NCBI GenBank assembly: GCA_023431185.1
Contig: JAEYXS010000077.1
Coordinates: forward strand, 1-54,482
Origin: Verrucomicrobiota bacterium
GTDB lineage: Bacteria > Verrucomicrobiota > Verrucomicrobiia > Limisphaerales > JAEYXS01
Length of the DNA stretch: 54,482 nucleotides
Direction of reading: 5' to 3'
Shown: positions 8,068 through 17,064 of the stretch, piece by piece
Position numbering within the stretch: position 1 is the first letter of the stretch
Layout of the letters: each line of letters starts with the position of its first letter
The notes under the pieces: generated by a model
Databases searched by the model: none
What the model was told of the DNA's origin: nothing
The model's input: only the letters and a program-made list of their open reading frames with translations
Made by a program: the position numbers and the translations under genes

Positions 8068-8949
8068 ATGGATAATTTGATCGACGGAAAAGCCATCGCC
8101 GAACAGATCCACACGGAGACGGCGGCACGGGTGGCAGCGCTCAAGGCACGCGGCATCCAAGCGGGTTTGGTCTTCGTGCGCGTCGGGGAAGACCCGGCCT
8201 CCAAAGTTTACGTGGGCATGAAGGAGCGTACCAGCCAGCGGCTGGGCATCGACTCCAAGACCATCGTCCTCCCGGACAATACTTCACAGGCGGAACTTCT
8301 CACGCTCATCCACCGACTCAATGCTGATCCGGCGGTGCACGGCATCTTGGTGCAGGCTCCATTGCCCAAGCACATCAGTGAGCAGATCGTTTTCTCGACT
8401 GTGCTGCCGACGAAGGATGTGGACGGCTTCCATCCTGAGAACGTGGGCAAGTTGATGCTTGGTGATACGACCGGTTTTCGTCCCTGTACGCCCGCCGGGG
8501 TGCATGAACTGCTTATCCGCTCGCAGGTGAAGATCAGCGGCGCGGAAGTGGTCATCCTCGGACGTGGCAATATCGTGGGCAAACCGATGGCGGCCATCCT
8601 GGTGCAGAAAGACCAGCACGCGGATGCCACGGTGACGGTCTGCCACTCGCGCAGCCGGAATGTGGCCGAGCATTGCCGCCGCGCGGATATCATCATCGCA
8701 GCCATGGGCGTCGCAGAATTTTTAAAGGCGGACATGGTCAAGCCCGGGGCTGTGGTGATGGATGTGGGCGTGAACCGCATCGCCGATCCTACGGCCAAGA
8801 ACGGCTCACGGCTCGTGGGCGATGTCGATTTCAAAGCCATCCAGCCGATCGCCGGCAAGATCACTCCCAACCCCGGTGGCGTCGGCCCGATGACCATTGC
8901 CATGCTGCTCAGCAACACGGTGCGTGCAGCGGAAATGGCCACGAAGTAA
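8068..8949 (+). CDS. folD: Bifunctional methylenetetrahydrofolate dehydrogenase/cyclohydrolase
   Basis: 293 residues from ATG 8068 (a TTG at 8062 is in frame but less likely). FolD interconverts 5,10-methylene-THF, 5,10-methenyl-THF and 10-formyl-THF in one-carbon metabolism. Visible family blocks are KVYVGMKERTSQRLGI with the catalytic Lys at 52, ILVQAPLPKHI, KDVDGFHPENVGKLM, CTPAGVHELL, VILGRGNIVGKPMA (NADP site) and TPNPGGVGPMTIAML. Length is normal and no key residue is missing. It starts 8 bases after the SH3 gene and shares its transcription unit. Confidence 0.95.
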   Translation: MDNLIDGKAIAEQIHTETAARVAALKARGIQAGLVFVRVGEDPASKVYVGMKERTSQRLGIDSKTIVLPDNTSQAELLTLIHRLNADPAVHGILVQAPLPKHISEQIVFSTVLPTKDVDGFHPENVGKLMLGDTTGFRPCTPAGVHELLIRSQVKISGAEVVILGRGNIVGKPMAAILVQKDQHADATVTVCHSRSRNVAEHCRRADIIIAAMGVAEFLKADMVKPGAVVMDVGVNRIADPTAKNGSRLVGDVDFKAIQPIAGKITPNPGGVGPMTIAMLLSNTVRAAEMATK

Positions 8950-8985
8950 TCCACTTTTTGCACACTCGCGGTCTCCTCTCTACTT

Positions 8986-9420
8986 ATGAATCCAGCTCGT
9001 ATCATCCCTGATCTCCAATCCTCACTTCTGTGCGACGGCGTCCGGCAGGAAGCCAACGGCAACCTCATCATCCTCGGTGTCATGGGGTTGATCCGCGTGC
9101 CCCAGGTTCCGATCACGGCGCAGGTCATGTTCGTCCTGAACCGCTGGACGGCCGGCATCGGCCAGTTCAACGAAACCGTGCGGTTCATCGCGCCGGACCA
9201 GGTCACCGTGCTGCGCAAGGGCGAGGCGAAGTTTGCTTTGCAAGACCCGGCGCACTCAGCCACGAACATGCTGGGCCTCCAGCAGGTGGAATTCAAAGTG
9301 CCCGGTGTCTATTGGGTGGAAGTGCTGGTGGATGACGTGATGAAGCTGCGCTATCCGATCCCCGTGGTGGTCGTGCCGCCGCCGGGCCAAGGCCAGCCGG
9401 GTGCTGCGCCGGCGCAGTAA
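8986..9420 (+). CDS. DUF6941-like conserved protein
   Basis: 144 residues. The opening (SSLLCDGVRQEANGNLIILGVMGLI) has the layout of DUF6941 proteins, in which a Cys-Asp pair and a following NGK/NGN turn begin a beta-rich domain. The C-terminal 20 residues are a Pro/Gly/Ala tail. No signal peptide is seen. It follows folD by 36 bases and is closed by a strong terminator, so it ends the plus-strand unit that began with the pseudouridine synthase. Its role is unknown. Confidence 0.65.
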   Translation: MNPARIIPDLQSSLLCDGVRQEANGNLIILGVMGLIRVPQVPITAQVMFVLNRWTAGIGQFNETVRFIAPDQVTVLRKGEAKFALQDPAHSATNMLGLQQVEFKVPGVYWVEVLVDDVMKLRYPIPVVVVPPPGQGQPGAAPAQ

Positions 9421-9442
9421 TCCCCGTATTTCATTTATCAAG

Positions 9443-9476
9443 GAGGCAACCTCAACAGGTTGCCTCTTTTTCTTTT
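9443..9476 (+). terminator. Strong intrinsic terminator
   Basis: A perfect 10-base stem (GAGGCAACCT and its complement, 9443-9452 and 9457-9466) with a four-base CAAC loop, followed by TTTTTCTTTT. It ends the rluB-SH3-folD-DUF6941 unit. Confidence 0.9.
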
Positions 9477-9574
9477 CCGGGAATGACGAAGGGATGACAA
9501 ATGCCCGGGCTGACGGTGAAAACGGTATAGGTTTGCCGCTTGGCCGGTTTTGGTTTAGATAAGAGTGATCCAAG

Positions 9575-10141
9575 ATGAAATCCCCGCGTTTATTGATCAC
9601 CGGTTTTGTGGTTTCGATCCTGATTGGAGCCGGTATCGCTTGGTATGTGAAATCAGACAAAGAAGAATTCTATGGCCCATCCGGTGATGATGGCGATCTG
9701 TCTCCTGAAGCGGTTGCCATTCTGGATGCGCCGGATACTTTTCATCTCTATTCGCTGAATCCTATGCACGTTGATACGGGACTGGTGATTCCGCCAACTC
9801 CGCAAGAGGCAACCAATTTGGTCAGGACCTTGGAGTTATTTCATGGTTACGAAGTTTTAGGACGGGCGGAAGTTATCAACCTAAGGCAGCGCAAGGAGTT
9901 GGTTGAAACTTTCAAGCTGGGCATCAGTGAAGGCAAAGGCCCGCCGCCGATGTGCTTCAATCCACGGCATGGTATTCGTGCAACCAAGAACGGGGTAACT
10001 GTGGATTTCGTGATCTGTTTCGAATGTTTTACGGTGAATGAGAGGATGCAGTCCGTACGGACATTGCGAATCACTGCTGCTCCAGGAGATGTTTTCAATA
10101 ACGCGTTGAAAAGATTCAACTTGGAGTTGGCGCCGGAGTAA
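9575..10141 (+). CDS. Membrane-anchored protein of unknown function
   Basis: 188 residues with one N-terminal membrane segment (LLITGFVVSILIGAGIAWYV, about 6-25) and a periplasmic domain. Near residue 127 is CFNPRHGIRA, followed by VDFVICFECF. I recall similar Cys and PRHGIR patterns in uncharacterised Planctomycetes and Verrucomicrobia proteins, but no function is known to me. It lies between two hairpin-rich gaps and is not in an operon. Confidence 0.65.
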   Translation: MKSPRLLITGFVVSILIGAGIAWYVKSDKEEFYGPSGDDGDLSPEAVAILDAPDTFHLYSLNPMHVDTGLVIPPTPQEATNLVRTLELFHGYEVLGRAEVINLRQRKELVETFKLGISEGKGPPPMCFNPRHGIRATKNGVTVDFVICFECFTVNERMQSVRTLRITAAPGDVFNNALKRFNLELAPE

Positions 10142-10154
10142 CTATGGGATCAGC

Positions 10155-10219
10155 GCGTCACTACGTGACGCAGGTGTTTTTGCGGGCGGGGACCGTGGGT
10201 TCCCGATGGTCACCCACGG
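10155..10219. repeat. Two adjacent hairpin elements after the unknown gene
   Basis: GCGTCAC-tac-GTGACGC (10155-10171) is a perfect 7-3-7 hairpin followed by GTTTTTG, so it can act as a terminator. The second element has arms CCGTGGGT (10193-10200) and ACCCACGG (10212-10219) around an 11-base loop. The first matches the build of GCGGGAC hairpins at 39382 and 39497. Confidence 0.55.
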
Positions 10220-10269
10220 CTACCGTCGGGTCGTGCCGCTGGCACTGGAGGGAAGTTTTTGAGGGCGTT

Positions 10270-12009
10270 TCAATACTCAAAATTCGCCGCGCGTTTCATC
10301 CCCAGCTTGAGCGGCACCCAGCCCAGCAGCACGGAGAGGAAGCCAAAACCGATCCAGCCGGAAAGCACTTTGCCCAATTGCACGTCGGTGGAGCCCGGCC
10401 AGGGTGTGCCCATGGCGAGCAGGACGACCGAGGCGACGATGTAGAGGAAGCTCAACACAAGGCAGAACGTGCCGCCGAAGCCGCTCACGATCTTGCTGGG
10501 GTTTTCTTCACGGAAGTTCGGGTAGAGCACGCCCAAGCCCACGGCCAATCCGTTCAACGTGAGCGTCATCACGGTGATGGCCCCGACGAACATCACGGTG
10601 CGGTCCCACGGCAATTGCAGCATCTGACAGGACAAGACGGTGAGCCCCAAGGTCACGATGAGCGAGCCCACCGTCGTGAGCCAGTATTTCGCCATCACGA
10701 TCTTTGGCAAACCGAGCGGGGCCATGCCCACGATCCAGACGCGACGGCCTTCCAGGGAGAATTGCGGATAGACGAAGCGGGTGGTGAGCGTGGCGAGGTT
10801 CAATGCGCTCGCCCCGAGGTTCAGATAGGAAACGACATGGATCCAGAAGGGCGCGGTGAGCTGCTGGGAGAAATGCCGCAGGTTGATGATGTACACGCCG
10901 AGCAAGCCGAAGAGCATGAGGGTCTGACCCCATTGCGTGGTGTCGCGCCAGAAGACGCGGATGTCCTTCACCAGCAAGGCCCGCACATCCCCGGGCATCC
11001 AGTGTTTGAACAGCGCGAAGAGCCGCTCAAGGAAGCCGGTCTCGTAGCGGCGCAGGCCGCGGAAATCCCGCCATTTGCGGAACCATTCCCAATGGCCGAA
11101 CAGGCTGCCACGGCTTTGCACGACGGAGGCCGCTTCGTAAAACGGATTGCCCAGCCGGGTGAAGGAGAGGAATCCGAAGAAGAGCACGTTGCTTAGCAGC
11201 ACTAGCAGGAAGAATATGGCCCCGCCGAAGGCGCCCTCCATCCAGCGCAGCACACCGCTGGAGAGCCAGTAGCTGGGCAGGACCGGGTTTTGGGCGAAGT
11301 CCGTGCGCTTGAGCAGGCGGTCCATCAGGCCCAGCACACGCGTGTCCTGGAAATCATCCGGCATCTGCTCCGGCTTGGAGCCGAAAGCCACGTAGAGCAA
11401 CGCGCCCACGGCCACCGAGATGGCGGCCACCTGAAAAACCCGGCGGTCCATGAAGCGCGCCAGCAACACTGCGAACCAAGTGCCCGCTACCGTGGGCAGC
11501 ACGATGAAGAGCAGGATCAGGAGGACGGTGACGGGATAGAAATGCCACGGAACCTTCTGGCTGTTGCCAAAAGCTGTTACTAGCGGAGCGATGAGAAAGA
11601 TGAACGCCCAAGAGGCCAGAATGGAGGATTCGATGAATTTCCACTGGAAAATCGTGCTGCTGGAGACCGGCATGGTCAGCAGATACGTCGTCTCCCGGTT
11701 GCGGAACAGATTGGTAAAGCTGATGACCAGATTGCTCAGCATCAACATTGTGAACAGAAACGCGAACAGGAGGAACAACATCCGCTCCACCAGCACTTCG
11801 CCGAGACCGGGGAAGTAGGAGACGAACCGCATGGCCTTGTAAAAGATGATATACGCCAGCCAGAGATAGCAGCCGACAAAGGCTAAAATGGCTCCGCTCA
11901 ACAGCCGCGACTGGTCGCGAAAAGAGAGCAGCCGCCGCCAGGCTTGCAGGCCGTTCGTACGGACCAGCAACCAGAGCGGCGAAAAGAATGGTGAGCCGGA
12001 GCCGTTCAT
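10270..12009 (-). CDS. ABC-2-type exporter, membrane subunit
   Basis: 579 residues with several blocks of hydrophobic helices spread along the length, separated by a large soluble middle part. The layout (N-terminal membrane block with FLFTMLMLSNLVISFTNLF, then RNRETTYLLTMPVS) fits the putative ABC exporter family related to ABC-2 transporters, where the RE-xx-LL-x-PVS region contacts the ATPase. The start overlaps the ATPase stop by 4 bases, so the two form one transporter. The substrate is unknown; the LysM lipoprotein in the same unit suggests an envelope job. Confidence 0.75.
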   Translation of the reverse strand: MNGSGSPFFSPLWLLVRTNGLQAWRRLLSFRDQSRLLSGAILAFVGCYLWLAYIIFYKAMRFVSYFPGLGEVLVERMLFLLFAFLFTMLMLSNLVISFTNLFRNRETTYLLTMPVSSSTIFQWKFIESSILASWAFIFLIAPLVTAFGNSQKVPWHFYPVTVLLILLFIVLPTVAGTWFAVLLARFMDRRVFQVAAISVAVGALLYVAFGSKPEQMPDDFQDTRVLGLMDRLLKRTDFAQNPVLPSYWLSSGVLRWMEGAFGGAIFFLLVLLSNVLFFGFLSFTRLGNPFYEAASVVQSRGSLFGHWEWFRKWRDFRGLRRYETGFLERLFALFKHWMPGDVRALLVKDIRVFWRDTTQWGQTLMLFGLLGVYIINLRHFSQQLTAPFWIHVVSYLNLGASALNLATLTTRFVYPQFSLEGRRVWIVGMAPLGLPKIVMAKYWLTTVGSLIVTLGLTVLSCQMLQLPWDRTVMFVGAITVMTLTLNGLAVGLGVLYPNFREENPSKIVSGFGGTFCLVLSFLYIVASVVLLAMGTPWPGSTDVQLGKVLSGWIGFGFLSVLLGWVPLKLGMKRAANFEY

Positions 12010-12776
12010 TTGTTCACGACAGCTGGCGCGGTTCCCCGCTCTTCGTTGAAGTTCGCCTCCTGCTTGGTAAGCGAGAGGAAGCTCTTTTCCAACGCCCCAT
12101 CCTGGCCGCTTTGACGGCGCAGCTCTTCATTCGTGCCCACGGCCACCAGCTTGCCCTGATGGATGATGCCGATGCGATCTGCCATCTCCTCCGCCACGCT
12201 GAGCTGATGGGTGGAGAGGAAGACGGTCATGCCTTTCAGCGAGCGCTCTTTCAAGACGTCCTTCACTACGCGCGCATGATGCGGGTCCAGGCCGACCATT
12301 GGTTCATCGATCACGAAGACTTCCGGATCATGCAAGAGGGCGGAGGCGATGGCCACGCGCTGGCGGGTGCCGTGGGAGAGGCCCTCGATCGGTTTGCGCA
12401 GGAACTCTTCCAGATTGAAGCGTTCCACCAGCGCATGGGCCTGCTGATCAAACCGCTGCTCCTCCATGCGGAACATCTGGCCGGTGAAACGGAGGAATTC
12501 CCACGGTGTCAGTTTTTCGTAGAGGAAAGGGAAATCAGGCACGTAGGCCAGGCGGCGGCGGGCTTCCAAAGGTTGCTCCTGCACATCATACCCGGCGATG
12601 AGCGCGCGGCCGGAAGTGGGCTTGATGAGGCCGGTGAGCATCTTGATGGTGGTGGTCTTGCCGGCGGCGTTCGGTCCCAGCACGGCAAAGAACTCGCCCC
12701 GCTCCACTTTGAGAGAGATGTGGTTCACGGCCACGAGATCGCCAAACCGCTTCACGAGATCCAGTAATTCTATCAT
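12006..12776 (-). CDS. ABC transporter ATP-binding protein
   Basis: 256 residues. Walker A is GPNAAGKTT (near residues 34-42), the signature is LSHGTRQRV, Walker B is VFVIDEP and the H-loop is STHQ. GPNAAGKTT carries Ala where most members have Gly, which is tolerated in this family. The protein powers the ABC-2 exporter encoded directly downstream, with a 4-base overlap. The upstream neighbour ends 19 bases before its start, so the three genes from 13605 down to 10270 should share a transcript. Confidence 0.92.
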   Translation of the reverse strand: MIELLDLVKRFGDLVAVNHISLKVERGEFFAVLGPNAAGKTTTIKMLTGLIKPTSGRALIAGYDVQEQPLEARRRLAYVPDFPFLYEKLTPWEFLRFTGQMFRMEEQRFDQQAHALVERFNLEEFLRKPIEGLSHGTRQRVAIASALLHDPEVFVIDEPMVGLDPHHARVVKDVLKERSLKGMTVFLSTHQLSVAEEMADRIGIIHQGKLVAVGTNEELRRQSGQDGALEKSFLSLTKQEANFNEERGTAPAVVNK

Positions 12777-12795
12777 GCGTGCTTTCGGGCCAGGG

Positions 12796-13605
12796 TTAGA
12801 GCCTCAGTTCATCGTTCACCACCACCACGTTGTTCGGCAGTTCCACCTTCATGATCTCGCCGACGCGGCTGACATACACCACGATCTCCTGGCCTTCGGC
12901 GAGCCGGGCGCGGAGCCGGTAAACACGGAATTGCGCGTAGCCGACACGCAACCAGTCATTGTGCGCCTGCCATTTGAGCTGGGCGGTGGTCTGGCGTGCC
13001 TTGGCCACGCCTTCTTCCATCAGCATCCCCACGGCATTGCCGACCACGGGGCCGCCGAATTTCACCACCAGCTTCCTAGGGTTTTTCAAATCCGCCAAAG
13101 GCACTGCCTGCTCCCACTCCGTCTCGGAATCGGAGAGCCGGAAGATGGCTGACTGGTCGGCCAAATCGCCGCGGACTTCGGCGGTGAACGGACGCTGGTT
13201 CAAACGGACGGAAAATTTTTGCCAGGTGAAATTGGTGGCGAACTCGACCGAGGTGAAGAACTTGTAATGCTGCGGGTTGTCCAGGCCGATGAAGCCGCCA
13301 TCGGCATCGATGGTGTAATTCTTGAGCCGCCGGATCATGCCGATGGGGGCATCCAGGTCGGCGCGGCGGCCGACGGCGGTCTCCTCGCCGATGCTGGCCG
13401 ACCAGCGCAGATAGCCGATGCGTTTGCCCCGCCGGCGGATCTCCAGGTTCGAGTTGTCAGGCGAGGTGAGAATTTTTTCGAACACCAGCTCCACGGGGAT
13501 CTCGTTGCCCGGCTGGAAGCGCCCGCGAATCTCCGATTTCCAGAGGAGATAGCTCATCGTCAGCCAGAAGCCCGCCAGGACGATGAACAGGAAGCGGTTC
13601 AGCAT
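12796..13605 (-). CDS. Membrane-anchored protein of unknown function
   Basis: 269 residues with one N-terminal membrane segment (FLFIVLAGFWLTMSYLLW, about 5-22) and a long beta-rich domain likely to face the periplasm. No known motif. It is 8 bases downstream of the LysM/TPR lipoprotein and 19 bases upstream of the ABC ATPase. That close packing suggests it works with the exporter, for example as a periplasmic adaptor, but this rests on context only. Confidence 0.7.
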   Translation of the reverse strand: MLNRFLFIVLAGFWLTMSYLLWKSEIRGRFQPGNEIPVELVFEKILTSPDNSNLEIRRRGKRIGYLRWSASIGEETAVGRRADLDAPIGMIRRLKNYTIDADGGFIGLDNPQHYKFFTSVEFATNFTWQKFSVRLNQRPFTAEVRGDLADQSAIFRLSDSETEWEQAVPLADLKNPRKLVVKFGGPVVGNAVGMLMEEGVAKARQTTAQLKWQAHNDWLRVGYAQFRVYRLRARLAEGQEIVVYVSRVGEIMKVELPNNVVVVNDELRL

Positions 13606-13613
13606 GATGCGTG

Positions 13614-14426
13614 TCAGATGGACGGAATCTTGAGGGTCTGGCCGAGTTTCATGCGCCGGGGGTCCACACCGGGATTGGCGGTTTTCAGGGCGCTTTCACT
13701 GACCTTGTATTGCCGGGCGATTTTGTAGAGGGTGTCGCCCGATTTGATCACATGCGTACGACCCACCGTGGGTTGGGCAAGGTTTGCCTGGGCGATGAAG
13801 TTCGTGACGCCGGAGACCGGGCGGACTTGCCCGGGTGCGGGCGTGCTGCCGGTGGAGCGCACGGGAGCACCGTTCTGGCCGGCGGCCCGGATTTGCAATT
13901 GCTGTTGCAGCTCCTGCTGGCCCATCTTCATGGCGAGGACTTGGGACATCTGGTTCTGCACCTGCTCAAGCTGCGTTTTGAGCTGGAGATTTTCCTTCGT
14001 CAGGTGGTCGAGGCGCTCCAAGTCGCGCTGCACCATCTGGTTCACCGGTCCGAGTGAAACGGTGCGGGCCAGCTCCTGCTTGCAGGACACGATGCGCTGG
14101 CGGACGGGTTCGGCGAAATCCGAGTCCGGCTTGTATTTGAGGAAGCGGTCGAAGTGGTAGATGGCCGCCGAGTAATCTTTCGTGCGTTGCTCGTGCAGGA
14201 TGCCCAGCTCCAGATGGGCGGCGGCGGAGCGGGGATTGGCTTCGAGCGCTTTTTCGAAATCTTCCAGGGCGCCGTTGAAATCCAGGCTGTTCACCCGGCG
14301 TTTGCCGCTGAGGTAGTAGGGGTCTTTCTGCTCGTCCGCTGTGCCGGCACTGGGCGGAAAGCAGCCGGTGACCGCCAGCAATGCGGTCACAGCCAGTCCG
14401 TACAGTAACGCCCGCGAAAAATTCAT
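13614..14426 (-). CDS. LysM- and TPR-containing lipoprotein
   Basis: 270 residues. A lipoprotein signal ends at TGC with Cys22. Residues about 42-105 hold TPR-like helices (NGALEDFEKALEANPRSAAA, then AAIYHFDRFL). A Gln/Leu-rich coiled coil spans about 130-175, followed by a Pro/Gly linker and a C-terminal LysM domain at about 222-268 (HVIKSGDTLYKIARQY and LKTANPGVDP). LysM binds peptidoglycan, so the protein should link an outer or inner membrane lipid anchor to the cell wall. It heads the unit that continues into the ABC-2 exporter. Confidence 0.85.
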   Translation of the reverse strand: MNFSRALLYGLAVTALLAVTGCFPPSAGTADEQKDPYYLSGKRRVNSLDFNGALEDFEKALEANPRSAAAHLELGILHEQRTKDYSAAIYHFDRFLKYKPDSDFAEPVRQRIVSCKQELARTVSLGPVNQMVQRDLERLDHLTKENLQLKTQLEQVQNQMSQVLAMKMGQQELQQQLQIRAAGQNGAPVRSTGSTPAPGQVRPVSGVTNFIAQANLAQPTVGRTHVIKSGDTLYKIARQYKVSESALKTANPGVDPRRMKLGQTLKIPSI

Positions 14427-14492
14427 ACGCGGAAACTAAACGATGCTCCGGGAGGGTGCAACCGTGTCTTGAACCAAAATGGCCAGCCAGGC

Positions 14493-15386
14493 TCAGGAGC
14501 CTTGGAAGGGATTGCCGGCCGGTTTGTCCTTGGGTTTTTCGCCTTCGGGGTGGTTGAAAGGATTTTGTTTGGGCAGGGTGTTCAACCCCTGCCGGCCAGG
14601 CAAACGTAGCGCTGCTCCGGCCACGTAGACCCAGCCCATCGCGATATGCAGTGCACAGGCGGCGAGCAGACCTTCCAGCGGCAGCCAGCCCAATCCGTAA
14701 AGGGCGATGGCCGCACTGTAAACGATGGCGGGCAGGAGCAAGGAGGCGGCACAGACACGGATGGCCTGCCGCCAGGTCAGGTCCCGGTCTGTCCAAAAGG
14801 CCAGGAGCCTGGCGACCGGGGCATAGAGCATGGCGAGCAGCATCCAGGTCAGCCAGAGGCCGACGAAGGTGCCCACGATGGCACCGGCAATAAAAAAGGG
14901 ACGACGCGCTCCCCACCACGGCACGGCATCGGGCCGGTTGAGTACGAGGGAGAACTCCGGGCCATACGGGATCTGCATGTAGCCGAACATGGAATAGAGC
15001 CGCGCCTCCTGGCCGTGCAGTTCGAGCCGGAAATCTGCCGCCTTGCTGAAGGAGTGGGTATCCACCGGGGTGACGATCAGGCTGAGCCAGCGGGATTCCG
15101 TGAGCAGGGTGGCTTCCGGTTTGGGCCAGGCGAGTTCGCCGCGCAGGATGTAGCCGTTCTCCGGAAGATTATGGATGGCACTTTCGACGGACGGGAGCCA
15201 GGCGCTGAAGAGCAGGACGAGGACGGCAGCTACGGCACCGCCAGCCACCACCGCCTGGATGATGAACAGCCGCCGCCAGGAGACTTGAGCGAAGGCGGCG
15301 ACTCCGCCGAACGTGATCGGCTGTCCGGCCATCACGCTGGCTGACTGCTTTTGCTCCGGTTGCGGTGTCTTGGCTTCTGCTTCCAT
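14493..15386 (-). CDS. Integral membrane protein of unknown function
   Basis: 297 residues from ATG 15386; an upstream in-frame ATG at 15422 would add 12 residues and cannot be excluded. One membrane segment lies near the N-terminus (about 40-60), then an extracytoplasmic stretch, then four or more helices that pack like a Yip1-type membrane domain. The C-terminus is a soluble Pro/Lys tail (NPFNHPEGEKPKDKPAG). No motif gives a function. It lies 66 bases before the LysM lipoprotein gene and could be the first gene of that unit. Confidence 0.65.
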   Translation of the reverse strand: MEAEAKTPQPEQKQSASVMAGQPITFGGVAAFAQVSWRRLFIIQAVVAGGAVAAVLVLLFSAWLPSVESAIHNLPENGYILRGELAWPKPEATLLTESRWLSLIVTPVDTHSFSKAADFRLELHGQEARLYSMFGYMQIPYGPEFSLVLNRPDAVPWWGARRPFFIAGAIVGTFVGLWLTWMLLAMLYAPVARLLAFWTDRDLTWRQAIRVCAASLLLPAIVYSAAIALYGLGWLPLEGLLAACALHIAMGWVYVAGAALRLPGRQGLNTLPKQNPFNHPEGEKPKDKPAGNPFQGS

Positions 15387-15530
15387 CAATCCCGGGCGGC
15401 CACCGGCCTGCCTTGAGCGCATCGTATATCACCCAATGGCCAGCGCAAGGCATCCGGTGGTGGGTTGCTCCGGGCTGTGCCGCCACGGGAATGGACGAAT
15501 CAGCAGCTGAATTAATTCGCGGAACGTATT

Positions 15531-16169
15531 TCAACGGCGCTGCCAGCAATCTGCCCGGAGCAGACCCCAGTCAAAGGTCTCGCGGTCCGTCAGTTTGAAA
15601 CCCTGCTGCTGCAAGAGGCCGGTGCAGTCCGTGAGCCGGGTGGCGGGCAAGAGGGTCATGACGCGGAAGAAACGGTACATCGACCATAAGATCGCTTGCG
15701 CCCGGAGTCTGGCCAGGCCTTGTCCGGGCGTGCAGAAGTCGGCAACCAACCAGCAGGCATCTGGGGTGGCCAGGGAAGCGAGCTTGGGAAGCAGCACCGC
15801 GAGCTGGTCAGCGCGGAAGCAGTCGAGGAAGAAGTTGGTGCTGATGAGGTCGAATCCGTGAGTGGTGGGGCGCCAATCAAAGATGTCGGTGCAAACGAAT
15901 TCCACGCGGGCAGTGTCCAGGCCGGCCCGCTTTATGGCGCGCTTGGTTTGCACCAGCATCTTGGCGCTCGCATCGACGCAGGTCACACGCACAGACGGGT
16001 TGGCATACAGCAGCGGGATGATGAAGCGGCCATGGCCTTCGCCGAGCAGGAGGGCGTTGCGGGCATGCCTGGTCTGAGAAAGATGGGCGAGGCGGCAGCG
16101 TTGGAGCTTGTCTCCGGCCAACACCCGTTCCAGGGCGCGATAAACCGGAGCCAGGCGGTCGAAGCTCAC
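15531..16169 (-). CDS. Class I SAM-dependent methyltransferase
   Basis: 212 residues from a GTG start at 16169, preceded by GGAGGC at ideal distance and overlapping the upstream stop as GTGA. A longer frame reaching 16394 is open only because it runs through the upstream gene in another frame. The SAM-binding motif I is ALLLGEGHGRFI, the acidic end of strand 2 is VTCVDAS, and FVCTDIFDW and FDLISTNFFLDCF follow as motifs II and III. The substrate is unknown. Coupling to the small membrane protein upstream hints at a lipid or quinone-like substrate, but this is a guess. Confidence 0.8.
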   Translation of the reverse strand: MSFDRLAPVYRALERVLAGDKLQRCRLAHLSQTRHARNALLLGEGHGRFIIPLLYANPSVRVTCVDASAKMLVQTKRAIKRAGLDTARVEFVCTDIFDWRPTTHGFDLISTNFFLDCFRADQLAVLLPKLASLATPDACWLVADFCTPGQGLARLRAQAILWSMYRFFRVMTLLPATRLTDCTGLLQQQGFKLTDRETFDWGLLRADCWQRR

Positions 16170-16552
16170 GCTGCCTCCGCGTGGTTCGCGGGTGACGGGT
16201 GATGCCAGATGAGAAAGGCCAGCAATGCGCCCGCCGCATACGCGGCGACATCGGCCCAGTCGGCCACGCTGGTGGCTTTCAGATGCGGACCGGCCAGTTC
16301 CGCGATAATGGTCCAGAGGCTGAGATGGCTGGTGATTTCGATGGTCGAAGGAGGTGCATGGTGTGAGCGCCAGCCCAGGCGGGAATGCAGCCATAAGATG
16401 GGCGGCAGGGCGGCGGGGATGAGCAGCAGGTCATTAAAATAGCCGTTCAGGAAGAAACCGCCGAACTGGGGCTGCCACCACCAGCGGTTGGCGGCATAGA
16501 GCGCCACCGCGAGCAGGAAAAGTGGATCGCGCAGATAACGGAAATGCATCAA
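16166..16552 (-). CDS. Small integral membrane protein
   Basis: 128 residues with about four hydrophobic helices. The block FLNGYFNDLLLIPAALP followed by TSVADWADVAAYAAGALLA resembles a set of small VanZ-like proteins of unknown role seen in Bacteroidota and Verrucomicrobiota. It overlaps the methyltransferase start by 4 bases (GTGA), so the pair is translated together. Confidence 0.65.
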   Translation of the reverse strand: MMHFRYLRDPLFLLAVALYAANRWWWQPQFGGFFLNGYFNDLLLIPAALPPILWLHSRLGWRSHHAPPSTIEITSHLSLWTIIAELAGPHLKATSVADWADVAAYAAGALLAFLIWHHPSPANHAEAA

Positions 16553-16701
16553 GCCTACAGGAGTGCGGTCATCACCAGCCCGGACAAAAGGGCGAGGGCT
16601 ATTTTCAAAAGCAACGTCATGGTGGAGACATTCCGGGGCGGGGGAAATTTCGTCAAAGGAAATTGTATCTTGGTGCGATATAATTGCTGACCCGCTGCAA
16701 T

Positions 16702-16735
16702 AAAAAAGCCGGCCCGTTCTTCCGAACGGACCGGC
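16702..16735 (-). terminator. Intrinsic terminator of the small secreted protein gene
   Basis: On the minus strand, arms at 16735-16724 and 16719-16708 pair over 12 bases with one G-U and a GGAA tetraloop, followed by TTTTTTA. It sits 21 bases after the stop of the small secreted protein gene. Confidence 0.85.
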
Positions 16736-16756
16736 GGCACACCCAGTAACAGGCTG

Positions 16757-17053
16757 TTACTTGTCTTTTTTCTTCGCGGGCGTGATCGCTTCGACCACGT
16801 TCGCATCAGAAACCTTCAACTGGACCAGGTCTCCGGTCTTCACTTTGGAAAGATCGACGTCCTTGGCGACCTTGTAGGTCTCCTGTTTGTCTTTCTTGCC
16901 GCGGGCGACCGTGAGGGTGTGGCTTTCGGTATTCACGGCTTTGACGGTGCCGCCGTGGCGTTCCTTCTTGCCTTCCTTCTCGGTCTTGGCCGCGAAGGAG
17001 GGCAGGGCGAGGGCGACCACGGCGGTGAGGGTCAGTAAGAGTTTTTTGTTCAT
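16757..17053 (-). CDS. Small secreted Lys-rich protein
   Basis: 98 residues from ATG 17053; a longer open frame to 17419 is rejected because the clear signal peptide (MNKKLLLTLTAVVALALPSFAA) starts here. The mature part has a repeating beta pattern (GGTVKAVNTESHTLTVARG, then VKTGDLVQLKV) as in small periplasmic beta-barrel domains common in Verrucomicrobia, and ends in a Lys tail. Function unknown. A 10-base hairpin lies 12 bases before the start and a strong terminator follows, so it is a single-gene unit. Confidence 0.75.
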   Translation of the reverse strand: MNKKLLLTLTAVVALALPSFAAKTEKEGKKERHGGTVKAVNTESHTLTVARGKKDKQETYKVAKDVDLSKVKTGDLVQLKVSDANVVEAITPAKKKDK

Positions 17054-17064
17054 AGCTTGGTTTG

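Noticed and set aside
16555..16620. 21-codon hydrophobic frame (MTLLLKIALALLSG)
   Set aside because: It could be a tiny membrane peptide, but there is no ribosome site and no way to support it from sequence alone.
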